Assembly: GCA_016712715.1 (NCBI GenBank)
Contig: JADJQM010000002.1
Location: forward strand, 1,352,095 to 1,416,094
From: Rhodospirillaceae bacterium
GTDB lineage: Bacteria; Pseudomonadota; Alphaproteobacteria; Dongiales; Dongiaceae
Direction of reading: 5' to 3'
Length of the DNA: 64,000 bases
Below the pieces are notes generated by a model. It was not told the origin of the DNA. It did not search any database and saw only the letters and a program-made list of their open reading frames with translations. Below are positions 53,384 to 62,006 of the stretch, in pieces. Positions within the stretch are counted from its first letter, which is position 1, and the number at the start of each line of letters is the position of its first letter. The translations under genes were made by a program, and so were the position numbers.

Positions 53384-55363
53384 CTATTTTGCCTGTTTCA
53401 ACGCGGTCATGACATCGTCACTGGACAGCAATTCCGGCAGCAGGATGCCGTCCGGGGCGCCAGGGCCATAGACCACGTTCATGGGAATACCGAATCGGCC
53501 GAAGCTCGCAAGATAGGCGCTGATGGCCGGGTCCGGCCGCGTCCAATCCGCCAGCATCGCCGCCGTCTCGGCCAGGGCCGACGCCACCGGTTCCTGGTTG
53601 ATGACGAATTCCTTGTTGGCCTTGCAGGTGATGCACCATTCCGCCGTCACATCGACGAACACGACATGGCCCTGGGCGACCAGTTCCGGAATAGCCGCCG
53701 CGTCGAATTTCCGCCAGGCGGCCGCATCGTCGCGCGCGGCAAGTGTCACAAAACCCGTCTGCTGCAGCAGCACGAAGCCCAGCCACAATCCCGTGGCGGC
53801 AAGCGACAGGCCCAGCAGTCTTTTGAGCCCCAGCATCCAGCGGCCGGGGCGCGGCAGCAGGCTAATGAGGCGCGGCGCCGCGGCGATCGCGAGATAGGGA
53901 AGCGCCAGCCCCACGCCAAGCGTGAGGAAGATCGCCATGATCTCGATGGGTCCCCGCGCCAGCGCAAAGCCCACCGCCGTGCCGACAAACGGTGCCGAGC
54001 AGGGGGTGGCGAGGATCGTGGCGAGAATACCGCCCAGGAACGCGCCCAGCAGCGGCCGGCGTTTTTCCTCACGGTCGCTCAATGTCCCCACCGCGCCGGC
54101 AAAGGCCGGCACCGGAATCTGGAACCAGCCCCAGATATTGGCGGCCAGCACGAAGCACAACAGCGCCAGGGCACCGAGGAAGATCGGCTGCTGGAACTGG
54201 ATGCCCCAGCCGATGCTTTGCCCGCCTTGCTTGATGCCGATGAGGATGGCGGCCAGCACCGCGAACGCAAAGACGATGCCCGCGGCGCTGGCGAGGAACC
54301 GCTGCCGGATCTGGCGCCGCGCCGCCCCCGCATGCTCCAGCACATGGCTGAGTTTGAGGAGCAGCACCGGCAGCACGCAGGGCATGATGTTGAGGATGAG
54401 CCCGCCCAGCAATGCCACCGCCAGCATCGGCCACAATTGCGGCGCCTCGCTCACGGCGACCGGCGCAGCCGTCACGGACTCGGCGAAGATCTCCGGCACC
54501 ACATTCTGTTCCAGCGCGCGCTGCCCATCGAACAGGGTCAGCGTCAGCGCGGTGCTGGCGGGATCGGGTGCCGCCGGATCGCGCTCGATCGCCAGCGTGA
54601 AATCCGCCTGCCGCCCATCTTCGGAGACCATCACGCTGGGCTTGTTGAAATAGAGCCCGTCCGGCCCCTCGACCACCGCATCGGGGTTGACGAGCGGCGC
54701 GCCGTCGGACCTCAGGCTGATCCGGAGATCGCTGCCGGTCACGCGCACATCGCTCAACGTGAAGCGCGCCTTGGCACCCGCATCCGGCACCAGCGCCTGG
54801 TAGCGGCTGATGAGCGCCGCATCGCCCCCGACACCGGCCACACCCGCCGGCAGGTCGAGGCTCAGGTCATGCTCATAAGGAATGCAGATCTGCTCGCACA
54901 CCAGATAACGCAGCTTCGCCTTGAGACTGACCGGCTGGCCCTGGGTCTGCGGCGTGATGCTGAGGGGGAACACCACCTCCTCGCCATAGCCGAAGGTCTG
55001 CAGGCCGAAGAGTTCGAAGCGGTGCGGCACCGGAAAGGCGAGGCTGGCCGCCGCCACATTGCTCGACCCGCTCGTCTCGATGGTGGGCGCAAAGCCCGCA
55101 TCCCCGGGGCTGCGCCAATAGGTCTTCCAGCCGGATTTCAGCACCATATGAATGCCGAGCGGAATCTGGGTGAGATCGCCCACCGCCGTCACCGCCGAGA
55201 CCAGCGAGACCTCGGTCTGCGGCGTGGTGGCACTCACCTCCGCGCGGGCAGGTAGGGTGCCGAGGCACAGCAGCATCAGCAGCGCCAGGAGGCCCAAATT
55301 GCGGCCGTGCTGTGACAGCTGTGACATGGGTCGCCGGATCGTGATGTGACGCAATGGATTCAC
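53384..55363 (-). CDS. DsbD/ScsB-like thiol-disulfide interchange protein
   Basis: This is a membrane reductant carrier. An N-terminal signal peptide (LLALLMLLCLGTLPARA) leads to a large periplasmic domain with two Cys (YLVCEQICIPYEHD). Eight hydrophobic segments follow with redox cysteines in MPCVLPVLLLKLSH and ATPCSAPFVGTAVGFAL. A C-terminal thioredoxin-like domain carries WCITCKANKEFV. The 659-residue, YLVCEQICIP-bearing form matches the ScsB/DsbD-alpha type rather than classical E. coli DsbD. The GTG at 55363 has AGGAAAG upstream; the ATG at 55327 gives a better-shaped signal peptide. Confidence 0.88.
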   Translation of the reverse strand: MNPLRHITIRRPMSQLSQHGRNLGLLALLMLLCLGTLPARAEVSATTPQTEVSLVSAVTAVGDLTQIPLGIHMVLKSGWKTYWRSPGDAGFAPTIETSGSSNVAAASLAFPVPHRFELFGLQTFGYGEEVVFPLSITPQTQGQPVSLKAKLRYLVCEQICIPYEHDLSLDLPAGVAGVGGDAALISRYQALVPDAGAKARFTLSDVRVTGSDLRISLRSDGAPLVNPDAVVEGPDGLYFNKPSVMVSEDGRQADFTLAIERDPAAPDPASTALTLTLFDGQRALEQNVVPEIFAESVTAAPVAVSEAPQLWPMLAVALLGGLILNIMPCVLPVLLLKLSHVLEHAGAARRQIRQRFLASAAGIVFAFAVLAAILIGIKQGGQSIGWGIQFQQPIFLGALALLCFVLAANIWGWFQIPVPAFAGAVGTLSDREEKRRPLLGAFLGGILATILATPCSAPFVGTAVGFALARGPIEIMAIFLTLGVGLALPYLAIAAAPRLISLLPRPGRWMLGLKRLLGLSLAATGLWLGFVLLQQTGFVTLAARDDAAAWRKFDAAAIPELVAQGHVVFVDVTAEWCITCKANKEFVINQEPVASALAETAAMLADWTRPDPAISAYLASFGRFGIPMNVVYGPGAPDGILLPELLSSDDVMTALKQAK

Positions 55364-55461
55364 TATTTGCCAACTTTCCTGGGCAATTATACCCTTGATG
55401 CTTACGAAAGGCGCTGCCGGCTTGTTTCTGGCCCGACGCGTCGAATTGCCGCTCGAACCGG

Positions 55462-56046
55462 ATGGTTGAGATGAATAAAGGGCTTTTACATCAGGGCTTT
55501 ATGACGGGGCAACTGCTCGTCGCGATGCCGCAGATGCGCGACGCCCGTTTTACCCGCACGGTGATCTATCTCTGCGCCCATACCAGCGACGGCGCCATGG
55601 GCCTGGTGCTCAACCGGCTGGTGGGGGCGCTGAGCTTCCCCGACCTTTTGAGCCAGCTCGGCATCGACTCGGTGCAGGATGCCGAACATATCCGCATCCG
55701 CTCCGGCGGCCCGGTCGAAACCGGCCGCGGTTTCGTGCTGCATTCGGCTGATTATCTCGAGGATGCCACCTTGAAGGTGGGCGAGGAGATCGGCCTCACC
55801 GCCACCCTCGACATCCTGCGCGACATCGCCGCCGGCGCTGGCCCCCGCCGCTCGGTCCTGGCCTTAGGGTATGCCGGCTGGGGTCCCGGTCAATTGGACG
55901 CCGAGATGCAGGCCAATGCCTGGCTCAACGTGCCGGCCGACGAGGAACTGATTTTCGACGACGACCTCAACGAAAAATGGGAACGCTGCATCGGCAAGCT
56001 CGGCGTCAACCTCAGCTCGTTATCAGGCGACATCGGCCACGCGTAA
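55462..56046 (+). CDS. YqgE/AlgH family protein (DUF179)
   Basis: The 194-residue protein shows the family motifs FMTGQLLVAMPQMRDARFTR, VIYLCAHTSDGAMGLVLNR, RSGGPVETGRGFVLHS and LGYAGWGPGQLDAEM. AlgH/YqgE proteins are widespread and their function is still uncertain; AlgH was first linked to alginate regulation in Pseudomonas. The gene is divergent from the DsbD-like gene. Downstream is a dispersed inverted repeat. Confidence 0.93.
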   Translation: MVEMNKGLLHQGFMTGQLLVAMPQMRDARFTRTVIYLCAHTSDGAMGLVLNRLVGALSFPDLLSQLGIDSVQDAEHIRIRSGGPVETGRGFVLHSADYLEDATLKVGEEIGLTATLDILRDIAAGAGPRRSVLALGYAGWGPGQLDAEMQANAWLNVPADEELIFDDDLNEKWERCIGKLGVNLSSLSGDIGHA

Positions 56047-56057
56047 GCTAAATATTT

Positions 56058-56174
56058 CGTCATGGTCCGCCGTCGGCGAAGGCCGACATTCGTCGGCTGT
56101 GGCGGACCACCCACGAATTGCTTTCTTCAGTTGCCCACAAACTCGTGGGTCCTCCGCCTTCGCGGAGGATGACG
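56058..56174. repeat. Dispersed long inverted repeat, copy B
   Basis: The outer ends CGTCATGGTCCGCC and GCGGAGGATGACG pair. Inside are GCGGACCACCCACGAATTG, CTTTCTTCAG and ACTCGTGGGT, shared with copy A at 46657-46747. A small inner hairpin (GTCGGCGAAGGCCGAC) is an extra insertion here. It sits between the convergent YqgE and GNAT genes. Confidence 0.82.
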
Positions 56175-56176
56175 AT

Positions 56177-56815
56177 CTATGAGGTTGTCCCCCTCCCACC
56201 CAAATAATCCCCCGCCAGCAGCTGGTGGCAGATGTGATCGCGCCAGTCGCCGCCGATCTTGAGGTATCTGGGGGCAAGGCCCACCTCCTCGAAGCCGCAG
56301 CGGCGCAGCAGTTTTTTGCTCGGCAGGTTTTCCGGAATGCAGGCGGCGTCGATCCGGTGGAGGCCCAAACCCGGCCGCTCACCTAACTCCGGTGCGAAGA
56401 CATAGGGCAGCAAGGCCGCGAGGGCGGCATGCATCAGGCCGCGTCCGGCATAGGGCTCGCCCATCCAATAGCCGAGCGTGCAGGCCTGGGCCGACAGCCT
56501 GCGCACCGCGTTGAGGTTGACGCCGCCCAGCAATTGTCCGCGCGGAATCTCGCCATGGCCGTCGGCGAAGATGTGGAATGAATAACCCTGGTCGCTGTTC
56601 CAGTCGCGCACCATGCGGCTGATGCGGGCGCGATAGGTGCCGCGCGTGAGCGCCCGTTCGCCCCAGAGCGGCTCCCACGGTTCCAGGAAGGCGCGGCTGC
56701 GGCCGCGCAGATCCGCCCAGACGGCATAGTCCGCCATCAGTGGCGGGCGCAGATAAACATGTCTTCCGGTCAGCACCGGCGGTCTTGGCCGATAGACCGG
56801 TTCGAACAGGAACAT
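56177..56815 (-). CDS. GNAT-family N-acetyltransferase (RimJ/RimL-like)
   Basis: This 212-residue protein (MFLFEPVYRPRPPVLTGRHV start) has GNAT folds of the RimJ/RimL type: YLRPPLMADYAVWADLRGRS, LGYWMGEPYAGRGLMHAALA (acetyl-CoA loop) and RIDAACIPENLPSKKLLRRCG followed by FEEVGLAPRYL. Such enzymes acetylate N-termini of ribosomal proteins or other targets. It lies 63 bp downstream of the M16 peptidase gene on the same strand and is likely cotranscribed with thrC and that gene. Confidence 0.9.
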   Translation of the reverse strand: MFLFEPVYRPRPPVLTGRHVYLRPPLMADYAVWADLRGRSRAFLEPWEPLWGERALTRGTYRARISRMVRDWNSDQGYSFHIFADGHGEIPRGQLLGGVNLNAVRRLSAQACTLGYWMGEPYAGRGLMHAALAALLPYVFAPELGERPGLGLHRIDAACIPENLPSKKLLRRCGFEEVGLAPRYLKIGGDWRDHICHQLLAGDYLGGRGTTS

Positions 56816-56878
56816 GGATTGCCCTCGTCGACCGCCCAATCATCGTTCAGCGCGGTCAAGGCCGGCGCTGGATCCCGC

Positions 56879-58168
56879 TCAAGCCTGCAGGCGGCCGCGC
56901 AAAGATGCAAGATCCATGACGTTGCCGACCGGCCCCATGGCGGTGAGGGTCGGTGCCGAGGCAAGCAAGCGCCTGGCCACACGGGCGAGATCCGCCGGCC
57001 CCACCGCATCCACCTTGGCGACGATCTCGGCCGGGGTGTAGACGCGGTCATGGACCAGCAATTGCGAGGCGATATGCTCGCAGCGCGCGCTGGTCTTCTC
57101 ACGCGCCATCAGGATGCCGGCCTTCAACTGTGCGCTGGCGCGGCAGCGTTCTTCTTCCGAAATATCGTGCGGCAGCTTCAAGAGCTCGTCACACACGATC
57201 GGCAGCAATTCCTTGGCCTCCTCGGCACCGGTCCCGGCATAGATCCCGAACAGGCCCGCATCGTGCCAGGCACTCGCAAAACTATGGATGCCGTAGACGA
57301 GGCCGCGCTTCTCGCGCACTTCCTGGAACAGGCGCGACGACATGCCGCCGCCGAACAATTGCGACAGCACGGCACTCGCATAATAATCGGGATCGTGGAT
57401 GCCGATCCCCTCGAAGCCCAGCAGGATATGCGCCTGCTCCAGCTCGCGCTCATAACGTGATTCACCGCCCTGGTAGCTGGCTGGCTCCAGTGCCGCCGCA
57501 TTGCCGCGCGGCAGGCTGTCGAAGGCTTTCAAGGCAAGGTCGACCAGGCGGGCATGTTCCAGCTTGCCCGCCGCCGCCAGCACCATATTGCCGGGCCGAT
57601 AGCGGCTGGTCTGGTAGCGCGCGATAGCCTCGGCCTTTAGGCCTTCGATAATCTCGGCGCGGCCCAGCACCGGGCAGCCCATGCTCTGGTCGGGAAAGGC
57701 CGCTTCTTGAAAGTAGTCGAACACGATGTCGTCCGGCGTGTCCTCGGCCTGGCCGATCTCCTGCAGGATGACTCCGCGCTCGCGCTCCAGCTCGCCTGCG
57801 TCATAGGTCGAATGCTGCAGGATGTCGGCGATGATATCGACCGCCAGCGGCAGATCATTGCTCAGGACCTTGGCGTAATAGGCGGTCTGTTCGCGCCCGG
57901 TATAGGCATTGAGGACGCCACCCACATTCTCGATCTCGACCGCGATGTCGCGGGCCGAGCGGCGCCTGGTGCCTTTGAAAGCCATGTGTTCGAGGAGATG
58001 CGAGACGCCGTTCTCGGCCGCCTCTTCATGGCGCGTGCCAATGCCGACCCAGACACCCAGTGAGATGGTCTCGACCGAGGCCATCGCATCGGTGACGATG
58101 CGGAAACCATTGTCGAGCGTGGTGATCCTGACGCTGTCGTCGCTGTTCTCGGGGGTAGGAATGTCCAC
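56879..58168 (-). CDS. M16-family zinc peptidase (processing-peptidase-like)
   Basis: This 429-residue protein has the inverted zinc motif HLLEHMAFKGT near residue 58. The downstream Glu comes from the helix LERERGVILQEIGQAEDTPDD. Then follow the family loops GGGMSSRLFQEVREKRGLVYG. It lacks a signal peptide, like the alphaproteobacterial relatives of mitochondrial processing peptidase beta. It starts 14 bp after thrC, a common pairing in this class, and is followed by the GNAT gene. Confidence 0.93.
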   Translation of the reverse strand: MDIPTPENSDDSVRITTLDNGFRIVTDAMASVETISLGVWVGIGTRHEEAAENGVSHLLEHMAFKGTRRRSARDIAVEIENVGGVLNAYTGREQTAYYAKVLSNDLPLAVDIIADILQHSTYDAGELERERGVILQEIGQAEDTPDDIVFDYFQEAAFPDQSMGCPVLGRAEIIEGLKAEAIARYQTSRYRPGNMVLAAAGKLEHARLVDLALKAFDSLPRGNAAALEPASYQGGESRYERELEQAHILLGFEGIGIHDPDYYASAVLSQLFGGGMSSRLFQEVREKRGLVYGIHSFASAWHDAGLFGIYAGTGAEEAKELLPIVCDELLKLPHDISEEERCRASAQLKAGILMAREKTSARCEHIASQLLVHDRVYTPAEIVAKVDAVGPADLARVARRLLASAPTLTAMGPVGNVMDLASLRGRLQA

Positions 58169-58182
58169 GAAGTCTGACCTGC

Positions 58183-59598
58183 TTATCTGTTATGCCCAAG
58201 CCTGGTATGGGCCAGCACATAGTCTTGCACCTTCCCGAGGTCGTTGGGTAGCTCGGAGAGGCGTTCCTTGCGATCGAGGAGGTCGGCCAGATGCGCAGGC
58301 AGGGCCGGCCGGATGCCCGTGGCCTTCTCGACCGCGTCCGGGAACTTCGCCGGATGCGCGGTGGCGAGCGCAATGGTCGGTATTCCATCCGACTTCTTGC
58401 CCTTGCGCTCTGCCAGAGCCGCCACGATGCCGATCGCCGAATGCGGATCGACCAGCATGCCGGTCTTTTTGTGGATGTCGCGCATGGCGGCAAGCGTCTC
58501 GCGGTCGTCGAGGCGGTGCGCCTTGAACAGCCTGGCGGTCCTGGCCCAGCCCTTCTTCGGCGCCTCGAACTTCCCGCTCTTGCGGAAATCGCCCATGGCG
58601 GCACCCAGTTTCTCCCCCTTGCGATCGAACAGGTCGAACAGCAGCCGCTCGAGATTGCTCGAGACCTGGATGTCCATCGAGGGCGAGAGCGAAGGTGTCA
58701 CCTTGCTCATCTTCATGGCACCCGTGGTGAAGAAGCGGGTGAGGATATCGTTGCGGTTCGAGCCCACGATGAGCTGGTTGATCGGCAATCCCATCGACCG
58801 CGCGGCGTAGCCCGCAAACACATTGCCGAAATTCCCCGACGGCACGGCGAAATTGACGGCCCGGCCCGGCGCGCCCAGCGCCAGGGCGCCGGTCACGTAA
58901 TAGACGATCTGCGCCATGACGCGCGCCCAGTTGATCGAATTGACCGCCGCCATATTGACCCGGTCGCGGAAGGACGGGTCGTTGAACATCGCCTTCACCA
59001 TGTCCTGGCAATCGTCGAACGAGCCGTCGATGGCGATGTTGTGGATGTTGTCGGCCTCGATCGTCGTCATCTGCCGGCGCTGCACTTCGGAGACGCGGCC
59101 CTTCGGGTGCAGGATGAAGATGTCGATCGCCGCCCGGTTCTTGCAGGCCTCGAGCGCTGCCGAGCCGGTATCGCCCGACGTCGCCCCCACCACCGTGATG
59201 CGCTCGCCGCGCGCCTTCAGCACCATGTCGTAAAGCTGCCCCAGCAATTGGAGCGCCACATCCTTGAAGGCCAGCGTCGGTCCATGGAACAGTTCCATCA
59301 GCCACAGGCTTTCATCGATCTCAACCAGCGGCGCCACCGCCTGGTGGCGGAAGCTGCCATAGGCGGCCTTGATCGCCTGGTCGAGCTGGGCTGGCTTCAG
59401 GCTGCTGCCGATGAAGGGCTTCATCACGGCGCTGGCGACCTCGGCATAGGGCTTCCCGGCCAGTTTCTGGAACTGCGCAGCGCTCATGCTCGGCCAGGTT
59501 TCCGGCACATAAAGGCCGCCGTCGCGGGCAAGACCGGTGAGCAGCGCGCCCTCGAAATTGAGCTTCGGGGCCTGGCCGCGGGTGCTGATATAGCGCAA
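58183..59598 (-). CDS. thrC: Threonine synthase
   Basis: ThrC converts O-phosphohomoserine to threonine with PLP. The 471-residue protein is the longer class-2 type. The PLP Lys lies in LFHGPTLAFKDVALQLLGQL. Further motifs are RITVVGATSGDTGSAALEAC, VNSINWARVMAQIVYYV and VPSGNFGNVFAGYAARSMG. With thrB about 8.4 kb away the window encodes both final steps of threonine synthesis, although the genes are not in one operon. The M16 gene follows 14 bp downstream. Confidence 0.96.
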   Translation of the reverse strand: MRYISTRGQAPKLNFEGALLTGLARDGGLYVPETWPSMSAAQFQKLAGKPYAEVASAVMKPFIGSSLKPAQLDQAIKAAYGSFRHQAVAPLVEIDESLWLMELFHGPTLAFKDVALQLLGQLYDMVLKARGERITVVGATSGDTGSAALEACKNRAAIDIFILHPKGRVSEVQRRQMTTIEADNIHNIAIDGSFDDCQDMVKAMFNDPSFRDRVNMAAVNSINWARVMAQIVYYVTGALALGAPGRAVNFAVPSGNFGNVFAGYAARSMGLPINQLIVGSNRNDILTRFFTTGAMKMSKVTPSLSPSMDIQVSSNLERLLFDLFDRKGEKLGAAMGDFRKSGKFEAPKKGWARTARLFKAHRLDDRETLAAMRDIHKKTGMLVDPHSAIGIVAALAERKGKKSDGIPTIALATAHPAKFPDAVEKATGIRPALPAHLADLLDRKERLSELPNDLGKVQDYVLAHTRLGHNR

Positions 59599-59744
59599 GG
59601 GAAACCTCGTCTGGATCGGGAGCGGAACACGGGCCTCAAATTAGGCGGCAAGCCCGGTCCTGACAAGCAAAGCCGGGTGCCCTGGCCGGGCAGGGGCCTT
59701 GCGAAATTGTCATGCGCGCCCGTCCCCCACCGCAAACAGCGGCG

Positions 59745-61928
59745 TCAGCGGGTCGCCTGCAGGGCCGGGGCCTGGGCGATCGCCTGCAGGCGCTCTTCCG
59801 GCAGGTAGAGGGTGACGGTGGTTCCCTCACCCAGCACGCTCTCGATGGTGACGCTGCCGCCATGCATCTGCGCCAGCTTCTGCGAAATGGCGAGGCCCAA
59901 TCCGGTCCCCTCGCGCTTGTGGCGGAAATCGGCGCCCGAGCCCTGGAAGAACGGCTCGAAGATGCGCGCCAGCGTCTCCGGCCCCATGCCGATGCCCTGG
60001 TCGCTGACCGCGATGACGATCCCTGCACCCGGACTGAGGCGCACCCGCACCCGCACCACACCCTGTGGCCTGCTGAACTTCACGGCATTGGAAATGAGGT
60101 TGATGAGGATCTGGCGGATGCTGCGCTGGTCGGCATGGATGCCGACACCGGTCACCGGATTGTCGACCTCGATCGTGACCGCGAATTTTGCTGCCTCCCG
60201 GTCGTTGAGCCGGACCGAGGCGTTGATCAGCGGCGCAAGCTCGCCCAGTTCCTCGTTGAGCTCGAAGCGTCCGGCCTCGATCTTCGACATGTCGAGAATG
60301 TCGTTGATGAGGGTGAGGAGGTGCTGGCCCGAGGCGGCGATATCCTCGATATACTCGCGCTGCTTCGCGGTGAGCGGGCCGAAGGCTTCGGCGTTCAGCA
60401 CCTCGGCAAAGCCGATGATCGAGTTCATCGGCGTTCTGAGCTCGTGGCTCATCGAGGCGAGGAAGCTCGATTTGGCGCGGTTGGCCTGTTCGGCATTGTT
60501 GCGCGCTTCCTGCAATTCATGCTCGCGCTCGGCCAGCGCGATCTCGCGGCTTTTCAGGACCGTGACGTCGGTCATCATGCCGCGGAGTTCCAGCGAGCCG
60601 TCGGATTTGCGGTCGATGCGGAACAGGTCGCGGATCCAGATCGTCGAGCCGTCGCGGTGAATGAGGCGGTATTCCCACTCGTAATCCTGCTCCAGGCTGA
60701 GGTCGCGCGCGGTGATCTGCTCCATGCGCTTGCGGTCCTGCGGCGCCATGAAGCTGAACCAGGCCTTGGGCTTGCTCCACTCGGCGACCGAATAGCCGGT
60801 CATCGCCTCGATTCGGTCGCTGATATAGCTGTAGGTGATGAATTCCGGCCCGGGCATCGCATAGGGCGAGACCTTGGTGTTGTCGATGAGGATGCGCAGG
60901 CGCGATTCATTGGCGGCGATGCGGTCCTGTTGCCGGTCATGCTCGGCCCGTGCGATGGCGACCGCCACCAGCCCCAGCTGGCACGCCAGCACGAACAGGA
61001 CGAGCGCGGCATGGTCGTGCGCCGGGGCGATATGCTGGAACAGCGTGACGCCCTGGCTGGCCCCGCTCATCATGATGAAGGCGAAGATCATGGCGGCATA
61101 GCTCGCCCCCCGCCGGCCATAACGGGTGAGGGCATAGAAGGCGAGCGGCAAAGCGAGGAGCGAGAAGAACACCAGCGGGCCGATCCAGCTCGCGGGTGGC
61201 GCCAGGGTCAGCCACAACAGCAGCAGGGCGGCGCCCCCGACCCAGGCCAGTTCCGCGCGGTGCGGTCGGCGGCCCTGGGACTGGGTCGTCCAGACCAGCA
61301 TGAAGGGGCAGGCTGCCAGCAGGGCGACACCATTGCCGGCCAGCATCACGGCGAAGGCGGGCAGCAGCTGCCCGGCGGCGACGGCACCGGTCAGCAGGGC
61401 GACGAGCAGGCTGGCGGCGGCGAGTGCCGCCGGCCCGATGACGCCCGCCACCAGCGCCAATTGCCACAGATCGGCCTGCTGGCGCAGGCGGAGGTCGACC
61501 GGCGCCCGGCGCCAGAGCATGAGATAGACGAGGGCCGCCCCGGCAGTATCGCCCAGGGCGGCGAGCAGGGCCGCCGGCAGCGAGGCCTGCAGCAGGAGCT
61601 GGGCAAGAAGGGCCACGGCGAACAGGGCCGGCAGGGCGCGCCAGCCGAGCAGCAGCAGGGGGCCGAGCAGGAAGGCGGGCGCTGCCCACAACACCGGCAC
61701 CAGGCCCGGCCAGCAGGCGGCGACGTCATAGCCAATGCGATAGGCAAAGACAGCACTGACCAACGCCAGCAGCACCACATAGGGGCGCTGGGTCGGATCA
61801 ATCGTCTGCCAGGATCTGCCGCCGCTTTTCTTCATCCAATCCCGATCCACGCTGAGGTCCCAATCCCGAATTGGGGCCATGCTGCCAATGCCGGCCGGAC
61901 GACTCAAGCGATTAAGTGTTTTCGTCAT
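59745..61928 (-). CDS. MASE1-like sensor histidine kinase with PAS domain
   Basis: From the ATG at 61928 this is a 727-residue kinase. About eight transmembrane helices (residues 35-315) form a MASE1-like integral sensor. A PAS domain with PAC motif follows (YEWEYRLIHRDGSTIWIRDL), then a coiled segment and HisKA with the phosphoacceptor in FLASMSHELRTPMNSIIGFA. HATPase shows NLISNAVKFS, DQGIGMGPE and GTGLGLAIS. There is no receiver domain and no regulator adjacent. The signal is unknown. The start is uncertain because an upstream codon at 61964 is also in frame. Confidence 0.85.
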   Translation of the reverse strand: MTKTLNRLSRPAGIGSMAPIRDWDLSVDRDWMKKSGGRSWQTIDPTQRPYVVLLALVSAVFAYRIGYDVAACWPGLVPVLWAAPAFLLGPLLLLGWRALPALFAVALLAQLLLQASLPAALLAALGDTAGAALVYLMLWRRAPVDLRLRQQADLWQLALVAGVIGPAALAAASLLVALLTGAVAAGQLLPAFAVMLAGNGVALLAACPFMLVWTTQSQGRRPHRAELAWVGGAALLLLWLTLAPPASWIGPLVFFSLLALPLAFYALTRYGRRGASYAAMIFAFIMMSGASQGVTLFQHIAPAHDHAALVLFVLACQLGLVAVAIARAEHDRQQDRIAANESRLRILIDNTKVSPYAMPGPEFITYSYISDRIEAMTGYSVAEWSKPKAWFSFMAPQDRKRMEQITARDLSLEQDYEWEYRLIHRDGSTIWIRDLFRIDRKSDGSLELRGMMTDVTVLKSREIALAEREHELQEARNNAEQANRAKSSFLASMSHELRTPMNSIIGFAEVLNAEAFGPLTAKQREYIEDIAASGQHLLTLINDILDMSKIEAGRFELNEELGELAPLINASVRLNDREAAKFAVTIEVDNPVTGVGIHADQRSIRQILINLISNAVKFSRPQGVVRVRVRLSPGAGIVIAVSDQGIGMGPETLARIFEPFFQGSGADFRHKREGTGLGLAISQKLAQMHGGSVTIESVLGEGTTVTLYLPEERLQAIAQAPALQATR

Positions 61929-62006
61929 CACCTTACAGATGTAGGTGTGCGCCGGCTGGGCCAATCGGGCGATTTTCCCGGATTCAGGGGCCGGAAAGGG
62001 GGTTTT

